From the NCBI GenBank assembly GCA_011388305.1, contig DSAF01000088.1, forward strand, positions 1-39,261: a DNA stretch of 39,261 nucleotides. The letters are read 5' to 3'. Positions 9,397 through 18,720 of this stretch are shown here, piece after piece. Both the position numbers and the translations under genes were made by a program. Under the pieces are notes generated by a model, which ran no database searches, was not told the DNA's origin, and was given only the letters and a program-made list of their open reading frames with translations. Numbering within the stretch: the first letter of the stretch is position 1; each line of letters begins with the position of its first letter. The stretch is from Candidatus Zixiibacteriota bacterium (GTDB lineage Bacteria > UBP14 > UBA6098).

Positions 9397-11409
9397 ATGT
9401 CCGGTAAATTTAGTCCGTTCATCGCTACACTGACGGTGCTCTTCGCCGCCTCTATACTCCTTTTCTCGGGGTGTTCCAAAGATGGCGAGGACGACGGCGC
9501 GATGAAAGATGGTTCCTCATGGGGCCTCGTGAACACTTACTCAATGCAAATCCCCGGCGCTGTGTGGCCCATATCCTCGGGCGTTGTAGTTGTAGGCGCG
9601 AATAACGAACACGTCTATCGTTCTACTAACGCCGGCCGCTCGTGGAGCACTATTGTTCTCGACGAGTCCACCGGCAGAAAGGCGCTGGACATGTTCGCGA
9701 CGCCATCCCGCCTTATTATGGTAGGCGAGCGCGGCATGATATACACCTCTACCGACGATGGCGTCACATGGGTGGATGCGAGCGTTCCGAGCGTTGTGGA
9801 TGAAGATAAAGACCTCGTGAAGATAGTCTATCCCGGCACCGGCGAGTTTAACCCGCTGTTTATCGTCGGCTATAAAGGCGCACTCCTCAAATCCACCAAT
9901 GAAGGCGCCTCATGGACGGAAGTCGATCTTGGCATCGTAGATGCCGAGTCAACGATGATTATTGATGATGACGATACGACGTGGGATCACACGCCGGTCT
10001 ATGTCAATCAGGACATTATCAACTTCACCACCGGATACGCGCCCAATCCTTCGTGGATATATGCGGTCGGCGACACACTCGTCATAGACAGCGAGCTTTA
10101 CTTCTACTATTCGAAGAACGGAGGAGTTGACTGGGATATCCTCACGATTCCTCGCTCTGGCGCTTACCATGCTTGCTATTTCTCCGATGACACCACCGGC
10201 CTTCTTTTCGGCCCCGATGGCGCCGTTTGGAAAGTTTGGACGACCGATGACGCAGTGAGAATGTCCAGCGCGGCAATTCTCGGGAGCGGAAGACATTTCC
10301 AAGAGATTAAATTCGTGACGCCCGATCTGGGATGGGCGGTTGGCGCAGGCGGCACGGTCGCGAAGACTGTTAACGCGGGCAATAACTGGAGCCTCATCAA
10401 TGTCGATGTCACCGGAACCATCTACGACATCAGCTGGCTCAACGCAAATGAGGGCTGGATTGTCGGCGACGATATGTCTCGCGGAACCGCGGCAATCAAA
10501 CATACTACCGACGGCGGCGAGAATTGGTTCTTCCGTAGCTACGGCCTCGGCCTTTCACTAAGTGCCGTGCACTTCATCTCATCCTCCGAAGGCTGGATTG
10601 CAGGTTCCGGCGGAAGAATTGCCAAAACCGAAGACGGCGGAAGAGTTTGGATTCATCAGGATTCATATACCGAGAGAACGATTCAAGACATTTTCTTCCT
10701 TGATGAAAACCGCGGTTGGGCAGTCGGATTTTCGACTAATCAGCTTCTCGATACCCTCATGACAATTCTTTACACCATCGATGGCGGCGGCGAGTGGGCT
10801 TCACTCGAAGGCCTCTCCGGCCAAAGACTAAACAGAGTCAAGTTCGCCGATGCGAATAACGGTTGGACTGTGGGCAACGGCGGCCTTATCCTTCATAGCG
10901 ATGACGGCGGCCAGACATGGGCCGAGCAGAACTCCGGCACGCTTGCAGAGCTTTTCGATATCGATGTTCTTAGCGCGCAGACTGCTTTCGCAGTGGGTCA
11001 ATATGGCACTATCCTCAAGACCACCGACGGCGGCGGCAATTGGACTGAACTCTCAAGCGGCACCGAGCAAGGGCTTACGGGAATCGACATGGTGAACTCC
11101 TCGACAGGCTATGTCTGTGGATCTTTAGGCACCATCCTCAAGACAACTAACGGTGGCAACTCTTGGGAAAAACTCGAACTCCCGCCTTATTCCGGCACGG
11201 TTCTTAAGTCGATCGCATTCGTTAATAGCGAGGTTGGCTGGGCAGTTGGCAAGTTCGGGTATATTCTGCACACCGTCGATGGCGGCGAGACGTGGTATCG
11301 ACAGCAGGCGGGATTCACCGAGGCCGCTCTCAACGATATATTCATCCTCAATGCAAACCGAGCATGGATAGTTGGCGATGCGAGCATTCTCCTCGAGCTT
11401 CATCCCTAA
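9397..11409 (+). CDS. Ycf48/Hcf136-like (BNR/sialidase-like) beta-propeller lipoprotein
   Basis: 670 aa; lipobox LFSGC; about 12 repeats of the GW-x-VG-x-x-G-x-I-x-x-T-x-DGG-x-x-W type. Confidence 0.9.
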   Translation: MSGKFSPFIATLTVLFAASILLFSGCSKDGEDDGAMKDGSSWGLVNTYSMQIPGAVWPISSGVVVVGANNEHVYRSTNAGRSWSTIVLDESTGRKALDMFATPSRLIMVGERGMIYTSTDDGVTWVDASVPSVVDEDKDLVKIVYPGTGEFNPLFIVGYKGALLKSTNEGASWTEVDLGIVDAESTMIIDDDDTTWDHTPVYVNQDIINFTTGYAPNPSWIYAVGDTLVIDSELYFYYSKNGGVDWDILTIPRSGAYHACYFSDDTTGLLFGPDGAVWKVWTTDDAVRMSSAAILGSGRHFQEIKFVTPDLGWAVGAGGTVAKTVNAGNNWSLINVDVTGTIYDISWLNANEGWIVGDDMSRGTAAIKHTTDGGENWFFRSYGLGLSLSAVHFISSSEGWIAGSGGRIAKTEDGGRVWIHQDSYTERTIQDIFFLDENRGWAVGFSTNQLLDTLMTILYTIDGGGEWASLEGLSGQRLNRVKFADANNGWTVGNGGLILHSDDGGQTWAEQNSGTLAELFDIDVLSAQTAFAVGQYGTILKTTDGGGNWTELSSGTEQGLTGIDMVNSSTGYVCGSLGTILKTTNGGNSWEKLELPPYSGTVLKSIAFVNSEVGWAVGKFGYILHTVDGGETWYRQQAGFTEAALNDIFILNANRAWIVGDASILLELHP

Positions 11410-11430
11410 TGCGCCGACTTATATCTTTTC

Positions 11431-11462
11431 GAAAAGCCCTCTTCCGAGGGCTTTTCTTTTTT
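11431..11462 (+). terminator. Rho-independent terminator
   Basis: gaaaagccctc-ttcc-gagggcttttc followed by a T-run. Confidence 0.92.
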
Positions 11463-11508
11463 GATGCAAGTCATTGACTTGCGGCGGAATTTGCGTAACT
11501 TTGCTATT

Positions 11509-11685
11509 ATGGACGACAAGCGAAAACCGCCGCCTCCGCCGAAGGTTGCCCCCACGCCCGATTACGGCAAGCCTCCGGAGATACCTCCGCCGGGCGCGAT
11601 GCCTCCGCCGCCGGATATGCCGCCCGCCCCGTCAGTTCCCCCGCCGCCGAGAGTTCCCGAAACATTTGAGGAGCATAATGACTGA
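11509..11685 (+). CDS. small proline-rich protein
   Basis: MDDKRKPPPPPKVAPTPDYGKPPEIPPPGAMPPPPDMPPAPSVPPPPRVPETFEEHND; overlaps the start of the next CDS by 8 nt. Confidence 0.6.
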   Translation: MDDKRKPPPPPKVAPTPDYGKPPEIPPPGAMPPPPDMPPAPSVPPPPRVPETFEEHND

Positions 11686-11944
11686 ACATGAAACGGTAGT
11701 TCTCGAGGTCACTTTTCGCTGGATTGGCGAGATGGTCGCGGAGATATTGCAAAACGAAGGAATCGAAGCGCACCTGATTGGGACGAGCTTTTTGAACACG
11801 GCATATCTGGTTGATTCGGGGCTTCTGAACAACGACGGAGTGGGCTGGCGTCTTGTGGTTCCAAGCTCGCAAGCGGAGAGGGCGCGGATGATTATCGCCG
11901 AGCTGGAGGCCTCCGGCAAGCTGGAGGATTCGGAAATCGAATAA
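11678..11944 (+). CDS. DUF2007-like small protein
   Basis: 88 aa; VTFRWIGEMVAEILQNEGIEAHLIG...WRLVVPSSQAERARMIIAELEASG resembles DUF2007 putative signal-transducing proteins; preceded by GAGG. Confidence 0.72.
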   Translation: MTEHETVVLEVTFRWIGEMVAEILQNEGIEAHLIGTSFLNTAYLVDSGLLNNDGVGWRLVVPSSQAERARMIIAELEASGKLEDSEIE

Positions 11945-13033
11945 TTAAGTCCATTGTGGATAGCCGATTATCACCATGTCATCGCCGGTTTTGCGGAATC
12001 TCACACGGTCGAGGTCTATGCTTTCTGCCAGACTATTTATGCCTAAATCTCCTATCGCCGGTTTCCCCCCCCCGATGAGCCTCGGCGCGACGGCAATGTG
12101 AATTTTATCCGCGATGCGCGCGCGAATGGCCGTCGTGATTGCCTCGCCGCCGCCCTCCAAAAGAACCGAGCCAATGCCCATATCGAAAATCTTCCGAAGG
12201 AAGATCGGCCAAAAGTCCTCATCTCTGGAGATTTGAACGACCTCGACATGCTCGGGAAGTCTCTCTCCATCGGACGAGGAGCGGACGACTATCGTCCGCA
12301 CATCACCGGCGAGAACGTTGAGCGAGGCTGGAAGCTCGCGGTCTCCGGCGAGGATGACCCGTGCGGGATGATGGCGGCTTCTATATTTGCGGACGGTCAG
12401 GCGCGGGTTATCGACAATCGCCGTGTTGGCTCCGACGGCTACGGCGCCGTGTTCCGCGCGGAGTCTGTGCGCAAATCGCAATGCCCTCTCGCCGGAAATC
12501 CACTGCGAGTTGCCGGTTTTGGTCGCAATGTGGCCATCGGCGGTTTGCGCCCATTTGAGCGAGAGAAACGCGCGGTTTTCCGTGCGCTGGACGCGGTATT
12601 GTTCGATAAGTTCGGTGCCCTCATTTTCGAGGAAGCCGTCGATTACTTCGATGCCCGCCGCCCTCAGCGCGGACATCCCCGCGCCGCAGACTCTGCTGTC
12701 GAAATCGTCTCTGCAAGCGATGAAGACTCTGGCGATTTTTGCCGAGATAATCGCATCGACACATGGCGGCGTCGCGCCGTGATGACAACACGGCTCGAGC
12801 GTGACGAACATCGTCGCGCCATCGGTGTCGTGGCCGGTGTTGCGAGCGCTCTCAATTGCGAGGACTTCGGCGTGTTTATCGCCTTTCGCCCTGTGCCAGC
12901 CGCTTCCGATAATCGCGCCGCGCTTGACCAAAACCGCGCCCACCGGCGGGTTGGGAAACGCCGAGCCTTTGCCTTTTGCCCCCAGAGACAGTGCCTTGCG
13001 CATAAAACGAATGTCCCCTGCGGTGAAGCTCAC
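11945..13033 (-). CDS. ribD: bifunctional riboflavin biosynthesis deaminase/reductase RibD
   Basis: HAEVLAI, TLEPCCHHGATPPC zinc motif, SLKWAQTADGHIAT reductase domain. Confidence 0.96.
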   Translation of the reverse strand: MSFTAGDIRFMRKALSLGAKGKGSAFPNPPVGAVLVKRGAIIGSGWHRAKGDKHAEVLAIESARNTGHDTDGATMFVTLEPCCHHGATPPCVDAIISAKIARVFIACRDDFDSRVCGAGMSALRAAGIEVIDGFLENEGTELIEQYRVQRTENRAFLSLKWAQTADGHIATKTGNSQWISGERALRFAHRLRAEHGAVAVGANTAIVDNPRLTVRKYRSRHHPARVILAGDRELPASLNVLAGDVRTIVVRSSSDGERLPEHVEVVQISRDEDFWPIFLRKIFDMGIGSVLLEGGGEAITTAIRARIADKIHIAVAPRLIGGGKPAIGDLGINSLAESIDLDRVRFRKTGDDMVIIGYPQWT

Positions 13034-13263
13034 GAATGTCCTTCGTCGAAGGTGGATTGGACATCCTTGAGGGCGGACAGCGTCTCGATCGCATCGCCCT
13101 CGGTGGTTGTGCCTATCGCGAATCCTGCGTGAACGAGCACGAAATCTCCGACCTTAGCATCGGGAAGGAGCATGAGGTTGACCTTCTTGGTGAATCCTCC
13201 GAAATCGATCTCTCCGCTATCGCCTTCGATTGAAACGATTTTCCCGGGATATGCGAGACACAT
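13030..13263 (-). CDS. hypC: HypC/HybG/HupF-family hydrogenase assembly chaperone
   Basis: MCLAYPGKIVSIEG...VNLMLLPDAKVGDFVLVHAGFAIGTT; N-terminal Cys2 conserved. Confidence 0.93.
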   Translation of the reverse strand: MCLAYPGKIVSIEGDSGEIDFGGFTKKVNLMLLPDAKVGDFVLVHAGFAIGTTTEGDAIETLSALKDVQSTFDEGHS

Positions 13264-13321
13264 CAGTCTCTCCTCTCTAAAACTTTGATATTCATTGCGT
13301 TAGCACAGTTGCGCCTGTCCA

Positions 13322-14872
13322 TCAGTCCTCGATGATGTGGAATTCTGTGCGGCGATTGAGCCTCCGCCCCTCCTCGGTGATATTGTCGCCGATGGGTTCC
13401 GAGGTGCCATATCCTTTCGCGGCGAGGCGGCGGACTTCGATTCCGTTCTCGACGAGATATTTAAGCACATTGAACGCCCTTCGATGGGAGAGGTCGATGT
13501 TGTATTCCTCTGCGCCGATGGCGTCGGTGTGTCCTCGAATCTCGATTTGAAGCGACGGGTTGTCCTCTAAGAGTTTTACCGCGCGGTTAAGCTCTGGGAT
13601 GGACTCCGAGCGGATAGAGTCGGAATCGAAATCGAAGAAGATATTGCGTATCTCGAACGTCTCGCCGGCGACGAGGCGCGACAGCTTGAAGTCCATCTTC
13701 AGCTCCTGATAGCCTTCTTCGACGGGGATGTCGTATCTTTCGCTGGAGAATGCGTATCCCTCGGCGGAGACGCTGATGCCGTATGTCTCGCCGGCTGGAA
13801 GCACGATGAAGAACTCGCCGGTCTCGGGATTGGTTCGCGGGCTGGCGAGCACCTCGCCGGTGGCGATTCGCTCGACGGTAATCTCCGCCGACAGCGGGAG
13901 GCCTGTCTCCTTGTCGCTGACCGAGCCGGATAGCGTCGCGACGACTTTCGGGCGCAGAGCCTCGGACAACGGCAGATAGTAAATGTCGAATCCGCCGTAT
14001 CCGCCGGCGCGGTCGCTGGAGAAGAATATCAAATCGCCCTTGGCGGGTATGCTGAAGAAGTAGTCCGAGTCGGGCGTGTTCACCGGCGGGCCGAGGTTCA
14101 AAGGCTCGCTCCATCTTCCCAATGAGTCCATCTCCGATTTGAAGACATCGAGCATTCCGAGGCCGCCATGGCCGGCGCTGGAGAAGTAAAGCGTGACGCC
14201 GTCGGGATGGATGAACGGGCTGGCCTGATCGCGGGCGTTGTTTATTGGAAATCCAATATTCTCCGCCCGGCTCCAGCCTCGGTCTGTCTTGCGGGAGAGC
14301 CAGATGTCCCTCCCGCCGAAGCCGCCGAAACGGTCGCTCGAAAAGAACAGCGTCTTGCCATCGGCGGACAGCGAGGGATGTCCGTCCCATCCCCTGCTGT
14401 TGACGTTCCTGCCGAGATTGCGCGGCTCGCTCCAGCCTTCCGCCACGCGCTCGGAGATGTATAGGTCGCAGGTGCCGTATGCGTCCTTTCTTCCGCAGGC
14501 GGTGAAGATTATCGTGTTGCCGTCAACGGAGACGGCCATGCTCCCCTCGTTGGCATCGGTGTTGATTGGCGCGCCGAGCGGAGTTGGCGTCTGCCAGCGG
14601 TTGCTCTGAAACTCCGAGACATAGAAATCCTCGATGCCGTTTCGGCGGTTGCTGGAAAAGTAAAGCCTCTGGCCGTCCGCCGAGACATAGGGCGCGAAAT
14701 CCGAATAGATGGAATTTACCATCGTGAGGTTTGTCGGTGCGACCATATCTGCCAATAAATCGGCTCGAGCCTCCTCTACAAGCTCCTCGATGGCTGTATC
14801 GGTGGTATCGGCCGTATCGGCGAAAGACGTAATAGACAAGACGATTATAAAACCTATCGCAAATATTTTCAT
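13322..14872 (-). CDS. OmpA-family protein with TolB-like PD40 propeller repeats
   Basis: Repeated FSSxRxGGxGxxDIW/Y motifs, C-terminal OmpA domain (NIFFDFDSDSIRSES...IRGHTDAIGAEEYNIDLSHRRA). Confidence 0.93.
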   Translation of the reverse strand: MKIFAIGFIIVLSITSFADTADTTDTAIEELVEEARADLLADMVAPTNLTMVNSIYSDFAPYVSADGQRLYFSSNRRNGIEDFYVSEFQSNRWQTPTPLGAPINTDANEGSMAVSVDGNTIIFTACGRKDAYGTCDLYISERVAEGWSEPRNLGRNVNSRGWDGHPSLSADGKTLFFSSDRFGGFGGRDIWLSRKTDRGWSRAENIGFPINNARDQASPFIHPDGVTLYFSSAGHGGLGMLDVFKSEMDSLGRWSEPLNLGPPVNTPDSDYFFSIPAKGDLIFFSSDRAGGYGGFDIYYLPLSEALRPKVVATLSGSVSDKETGLPLSAEITVERIATGEVLASPRTNPETGEFFIVLPAGETYGISVSAEGYAFSSERYDIPVEEGYQELKMDFKLSRLVAGETFEIRNIFFDFDSDSIRSESIPELNRAVKLLEDNPSLQIEIRGHTDAIGAEEYNIDLSHRRAFNVLKYLVENGIEVRRLAAKGYGTSEPIGDNITEEGRRLNRRTEFHIIED

Positions 14873-14969
14873 GTTGAAACCATTTTATTTGTTCGCATCA
14901 GCATTTTCTCAATCATTGATTAAAATGTTGTCAAAACCAGCCTAAATATTCAACAGTTTTCGGGCCAAA

Positions 14970-16304
14970 CTACACCTCGGCTTTCGGAAAAGCTATCTCG
15001 AAAGCGCACCCGCCAAGCTCCGATTTTTTCAGGCACAGTTCGCCGCCGGCATCCTCGATAATCTTCTTGGCGAGAGTGAGGCCTATGCCCGTGCCCTCGG
15101 GCTTGGTGGTGAAGAACGGCTCGAATATGCGCGCGGCCTGCTTTCGGCTCACGCCCTTGCCGTCGTCCTCGATTACGAGGAGCACTCGGGTGCCCTCGTC
15201 GAGCGAGCGGATGCGTATCGTTCCCCCGTCGGGGAGTGCCTCGACGGCATTTGCGAGAATGTTGATTATCGCCCGTCGGATTGCGCCCGCCGGCGCGGAA
15301 ATTTTCGCATTGCCCTCCCAGCTCGCCTTAAGGGTAGTCGCTTTGTGCCCGTCTCCTGCGAAGAAGCTCCCTGCGACCTCCTCGGCCAAACCGCCGAGCG
15401 AGAAGACCGACTCGTCCTTGGAATGCGGCCTCGCCATCGCGAGGTATTCCTCGACCGTGCCATCGATTCGCGCGACCTCCTCGACAATCGATTCGACAAG
15501 CCCTTCGCGCCTCTCCGGCGAGGATTTCGCCAGCCGCTCCGCCGATGCGCGGATTATCGACAGCGGGTTGCGCAAATCATGTGCGACTCCCGCCGCCATT
15601 TGTCCCATGGTCGCCATCTTCGAGATGTTGAGGATTCGCCGCTCCATCCTCCTCAGAATCATCATGGTAGAGAGGAGAATCGCCCCGCCGGCAATCGCCA
15701 CAACAATCGACAGAATCGCGAAGATGAGGAGATTTCTCCGCAACAGCGCAAGAACCTCGTAATATTCCGCGCCCGCCTCGACCGCAAGCACCCAGCGCGT
15801 CGCGCCCAGCTCGTCGGCGATTGGCGCGTAAGTTCCGCGGAATTGCCTCCCGCCGACGCGGTAGAGTTCACCGCCGGAAGTCGCGCCTCCAAGCGCGGTG
15901 TTGAACGCCATGCGGTCGCTCTCGATATATGGGTAAAAATCCCCTCGCGCGTAAGCTCTTTGCGTCGAATGGACGATGTTCCCAAGCGTGTCGAGAATCG
16001 TTATCGAGGCGAACGAGCCGTCCTCGGCGTATCGGTCGATTTGCTCGGCGAGAAGCGCCGCGTATATGCCCGATGAGTCCACGGCCATCGAGCGGACTCT
16101 CGCCGGCCGAATCGCCTCGGCGATGGCGCGGGTTTCGAGAGCTTGGCCGTCCGCTATCTTCTCGGATAGAATTGGCTCTATGCGCTTGTATTGCAGGAAG
16201 TTAATGAGGTTGAAGCCCAGCAGAATAACCGCCACAGCAACGGCCGCCCACTTCATAAGGACGCCGAATGTGCCACCGGCGAGGCGGTGTTCCGTATTGG
16301 ACAT
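14970..16304 (-). CDS. sensor histidine kinase with periplasmic sensor domain
   Basis: H-box AAGVAHDLRNPLSII, N-box, EDDGKGVS, FEPFFTTKPEGTGIGLTLAKKII; two TM segments flank the extracytoplasmic domain. Confidence 0.94.
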   Translation of the reverse strand: MSNTEHRLAGGTFGVLMKWAAVAVAVILLGFNLINFLQYKRIEPILSEKIADGQALETRAIAEAIRPARVRSMAVDSSGIYAALLAEQIDRYAEDGSFASITILDTLGNIVHSTQRAYARGDFYPYIESDRMAFNTALGGATSGGELYRVGGRQFRGTYAPIADELGATRWVLAVEAGAEYYEVLALLRRNLLIFAILSIVVAIAGGAILLSTMMILRRMERRILNISKMATMGQMAAGVAHDLRNPLSIIRASAERLAKSSPERREGLVESIVEEVARIDGTVEEYLAMARPHSKDESVFSLGGLAEEVAGSFFAGDGHKATTLKASWEGNAKISAPAGAIRRAIINILANAVEALPDGGTIRIRSLDEGTRVLLVIEDDGKGVSRKQAARIFEPFFTTKPEGTGIGLTLAKKIIEDAGGELCLKKSELGGCAFEIAFPKAEV

Positions 16305-16307
16305 GGG

Positions 16308-17060
16308 CTATTTTCCCCGAAGCTGGACGAGTTTTCTCTGCGTCTCTTGCGCGTCAGGTGCCGCCGGGAAGAGGCGAAGATATTCCTCGAGCATGTCGAT
16401 GGCCATGTCGAAATCGCCGCGCTGATAGTAGGCCGTCGCGAGATTGGCGAACGGCACGGGATACAGCGGGTTAAGCTCCCTCGCGAGCGACAGCTCGGCT
16501 ATCGCCTCCTCATACATGCCCATGAAATAATATACGCCGCCCAAGTCGTTGTGGAACAACGGGTTCTCCGGGTCGAGGTCGATGGCTTTGTTAAAGTAGC
16601 TCACCGCCGTCTCATAGTCGCTCCGTTTGAACGACACCCATCCGAGGCCGAAGTGCCCCCAAGGGCTTTTCTCATCGAGCTGAACGGTGCGCTGATAGAC
16701 GGCCTCCTGCTTCTCGATATCTGCCAACAGTCGGCCATAGAGGAAGTGGAATCGCGCGTCGCTTTGGTTTTGCTTAAGAAGCCGGTCATATTCGTCGAGA
16801 AGCTCCTTAGGCTCGATTTCTCTGGCGCGGATAACCTGATAGTGTATATGCGCTTCGGTGAATTCGGGGTATTTCTCCAGTGCCAGCAGAATCTCCTCTT
16901 TGGCCTGCGCGACCTTTCCCTCGCGATAATATGCCAAACTTGCCTCATAGTTAGGCTTGGCCAGAAGATGTTGCTTCTCGGATTGGCTCGTCCAGCAACC
17001 TGTGAAGAGGCCAGCCAGAATCGCCGAAAGAACTGCCGTTAGGGCTAATTTTTTCGCCAT
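16308..17060 (-). CDS. TPR-repeat lipoprotein
   Basis: Lipobox LFTGC; TPR units such as ...WGHFGLGWVSFKRSDYETAVSYFNKAIDLDPENP. Confidence 0.87.
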   Translation of the reverse strand: MAKKLALTAVLSAILAGLFTGCWTSQSEKQHLLAKPNYEASLAYYREGKVAQAKEEILLALEKYPEFTEAHIHYQVIRAREIEPKELLDEYDRLLKQNQSDARFHFLYGRLLADIEKQEAVYQRTVQLDEKSPWGHFGLGWVSFKRSDYETAVSYFNKAIDLDPENPLFHNDLGGVYYFMGMYEEAIAELSLARELNPLYPVPFANLATAYYQRGDFDMAIDMLEEYLRLFPAAPDAQETQRKLVQLRGK

Positions 17061-17071
17061 AATGTGGCTCC

Positions 17072-18331
17072 TCAATCGCAAATTTTGCCCTCGAGATCGG
17101 GGTGAATAAAGAAGAACTCCGTCTTTTCTTGGGCAGTGGGCAAGAACTGGTCGAGATAGCGCATCTTCATGCGGGCGACATCGCCCCAGCGGTCGCAGTC
17201 CCCACGGTTGACAGCCCTGCTGTATATTTCATAGCAACACTCGAAGCGAAGTTTCTCGCGCACTCCGACGCCCTCCTCGGGGACGGCGGCACGGGCGCGG
17301 CCTACGCAGATGTCCCCCTCCACGACTATCGCCTGACAGGAGTTGCGATCTTGCTGGCGTGCCTTATTAAGGTATTGCGTCGCCTGATCGAATCTCTTCA
17401 TCTGAATATATGTGTCCGCGATGTCCAATAGCAGGCGAACATTCGTAGGCGCAAGCTTCTCCGCATCTATGAAAGACCTCTGGGCGAGGTCGTATCGCTC
17501 CTTGGCGGCGTGAACAAGCCCCATGTATTGGTAACCTCGATAGTCCTCGGGATTGGACACGATGTATGCTTCGAGCGTGGCGACGGCGTCCTCGTAATCG
17601 CCGGTGTTTGCCTGTGCCCTTCCGAGGTTAAGGGCATACTCCGTGTTCGTTGGGTCGATTCGAGCGAGATTACGATACGCCTCTCGAACGCCTTCCCAAT
17701 TCCCACGGACGAGGTAGAGGTCGGCCATTTTGAGCCATGTATCGGTTTGATTGGGATCCGCCTCGACAGACCTTGTGAACCACACCAAAGAGGAATCGAG
17801 CATGCCACGGGAGAGCAAAACCATGCCGATTTGCGTCGGGGAGTAGGCATCGGTATTGTCCAGCTCATAAGCTATAATGTATGATGCAATTGCGCTGTCC
17901 AACAGCTCCGGCTGGCCTTCGGCGGCTTTTCGTTGGTATAGCATAGCCAGCCCGCGGTGAAGGAATGCAATTTCCGGAAAGCGCTGGATTCCCTCGGCAT
18001 AGACTGCAAATGCGCTATCGTGCTCGCCCATGCGGAAATAGCTGTCGGCAAGGTATCTCCAGCCTCGGTTATCCATCGGGTCGAGTTCTTCGACCATCTG
18101 CTTGAAATAGCGAATCGCGTCCGCATATTGGGTGTTTTTGTAATACTCCATTCCCAAAGACCAAGCTATTCGCACTTCCTGCTCGAGCGAGTCGCTTCGA
18201 GCTTCTTTCGCTTCTTGACGGGCGCGCTCCTGCTCTTCGAGTTGCTGGGGCGAAGGCCCCGCCGTAGCACACGCGAAAACGGTCACTAACAAAGCCACAG
18301 CGAAAATAGCGAGGGGAATAAATTTCTTCAT
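17072..18331 (-). CDS. TPR-repeat protein, probable lipoprotein
   Basis: Lipobox-like VFAC; multiple TPR units over 419 aa. Confidence 0.87.
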   Translation of the reverse strand: MKKFIPLAIFAVALLVTVFACATAGPSPQQLEEQERARQEAKEARSDSLEQEVRIAWSLGMEYYKNTQYADAIRYFKQMVEELDPMDNRGWRYLADSYFRMGEHDSAFAVYAEGIQRFPEIAFLHRGLAMLYQRKAAEGQPELLDSAIASYIIAYELDNTDAYSPTQIGMVLLSRGMLDSSLVWFTRSVEADPNQTDTWLKMADLYLVRGNWEGVREAYRNLARIDPTNTEYALNLGRAQANTGDYEDAVATLEAYIVSNPEDYRGYQYMGLVHAAKERYDLAQRSFIDAEKLAPTNVRLLLDIADTYIQMKRFDQATQYLNKARQQDRNSCQAIVVEGDICVGRARAAVPEEGVGVREKLRFECCYEIYSRAVNRGDCDRWGDVARMKMRYLDQFLPTAQEKTEFFFIHPDLEGKICD

Positions 18332-18413
18332 GTCTCTTCCTCGGTTTGAGTCAATTTTAATGCAAAAAAGTCAGCGCATTGGCCCTATAATACTATAGGC
18401 CTATAACTATACA

Positions 18414-18441
18414 ATTATATTTACGATACTCAATATGTCAA
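18414..18441 (-). promoter_or_regulatory. consensus sigma70 promoter for TPR-TPR-histidine kinase unit
   Basis: Perfect TTGACA-16-TATAAT on the minus strand. Confidence 0.8.
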
Positions 18442-18466
18442 TACTCGAATTCTAACTTGTTGCACT

Positions 18467-18549
18467 GCAAAGGGAAATCGGCTTGTCTAACCCGATTCGA
18501 TGTCGGGGTTAGTCCTTCAGAAACAGAAATATCGATTTCCCTCCTGCAT
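18467..18549 (+). other. structured intergenic element, possible start of a small RNA
   Basis: gggaaatcg (18472-18480) pairs with cgatttccc (18533-18541), enclosing ctaaccc.../gggttag inner stem. Confidence 0.4.
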
Positions 18550-18640
18550 TTCTTCTTGACCTTATCTCGCACGGATCTTCTCACAATAAGCCTCGGCGTG
18601 GCGATTGACTTTTAGCGTCCTTGGGGGATTTTCTACCACA

Positions 18641-18665
18641 GGGGCGCTCATGCGCCCCTTTTTTT
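18641..18665 (+). terminator. Rho-independent terminator in an intergenic region with no annotated plus-strand gene
   Basis: ggggcgc-tcat-gcgcccc followed by ttttttt. Confidence 0.85.
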
Positions 18666-18669
18666 ATAT

Positions 18670-18696
18670 AAAAAAAAGGCGCCGCAAGCGACGCCT
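18670..18696 (-). terminator. Rho-independent terminator for the Cys/His-rich gene
   Basis: Minus strand aggcgtcgcttgcggcgcct followed by a T-run. Confidence 0.8.
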
Positions 18697-18720
18697 CCGA
18701 AAAAACGAGTTTTCTTCGAG

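Noticed and set aside
12098-13132. 344 aa plus-strand ORF antisense to ribD/hypC
   Set aside because: Shadow ORF caused by strong codon bias; ribD and hypC on the other strand have clear family motifs while this translation has none
13587-14390. 267 aa minus-strand ORF in another frame of the OmpA/PD40 gene
   Set aside because: Arg-rich out-of-frame translation; the 516 aa frame carries the domains
16191-17042. 283 aa plus-strand ORF antisense to the TPR lipoprotein
   Set aside because: Shadow ORF opposite a clear TPR protein
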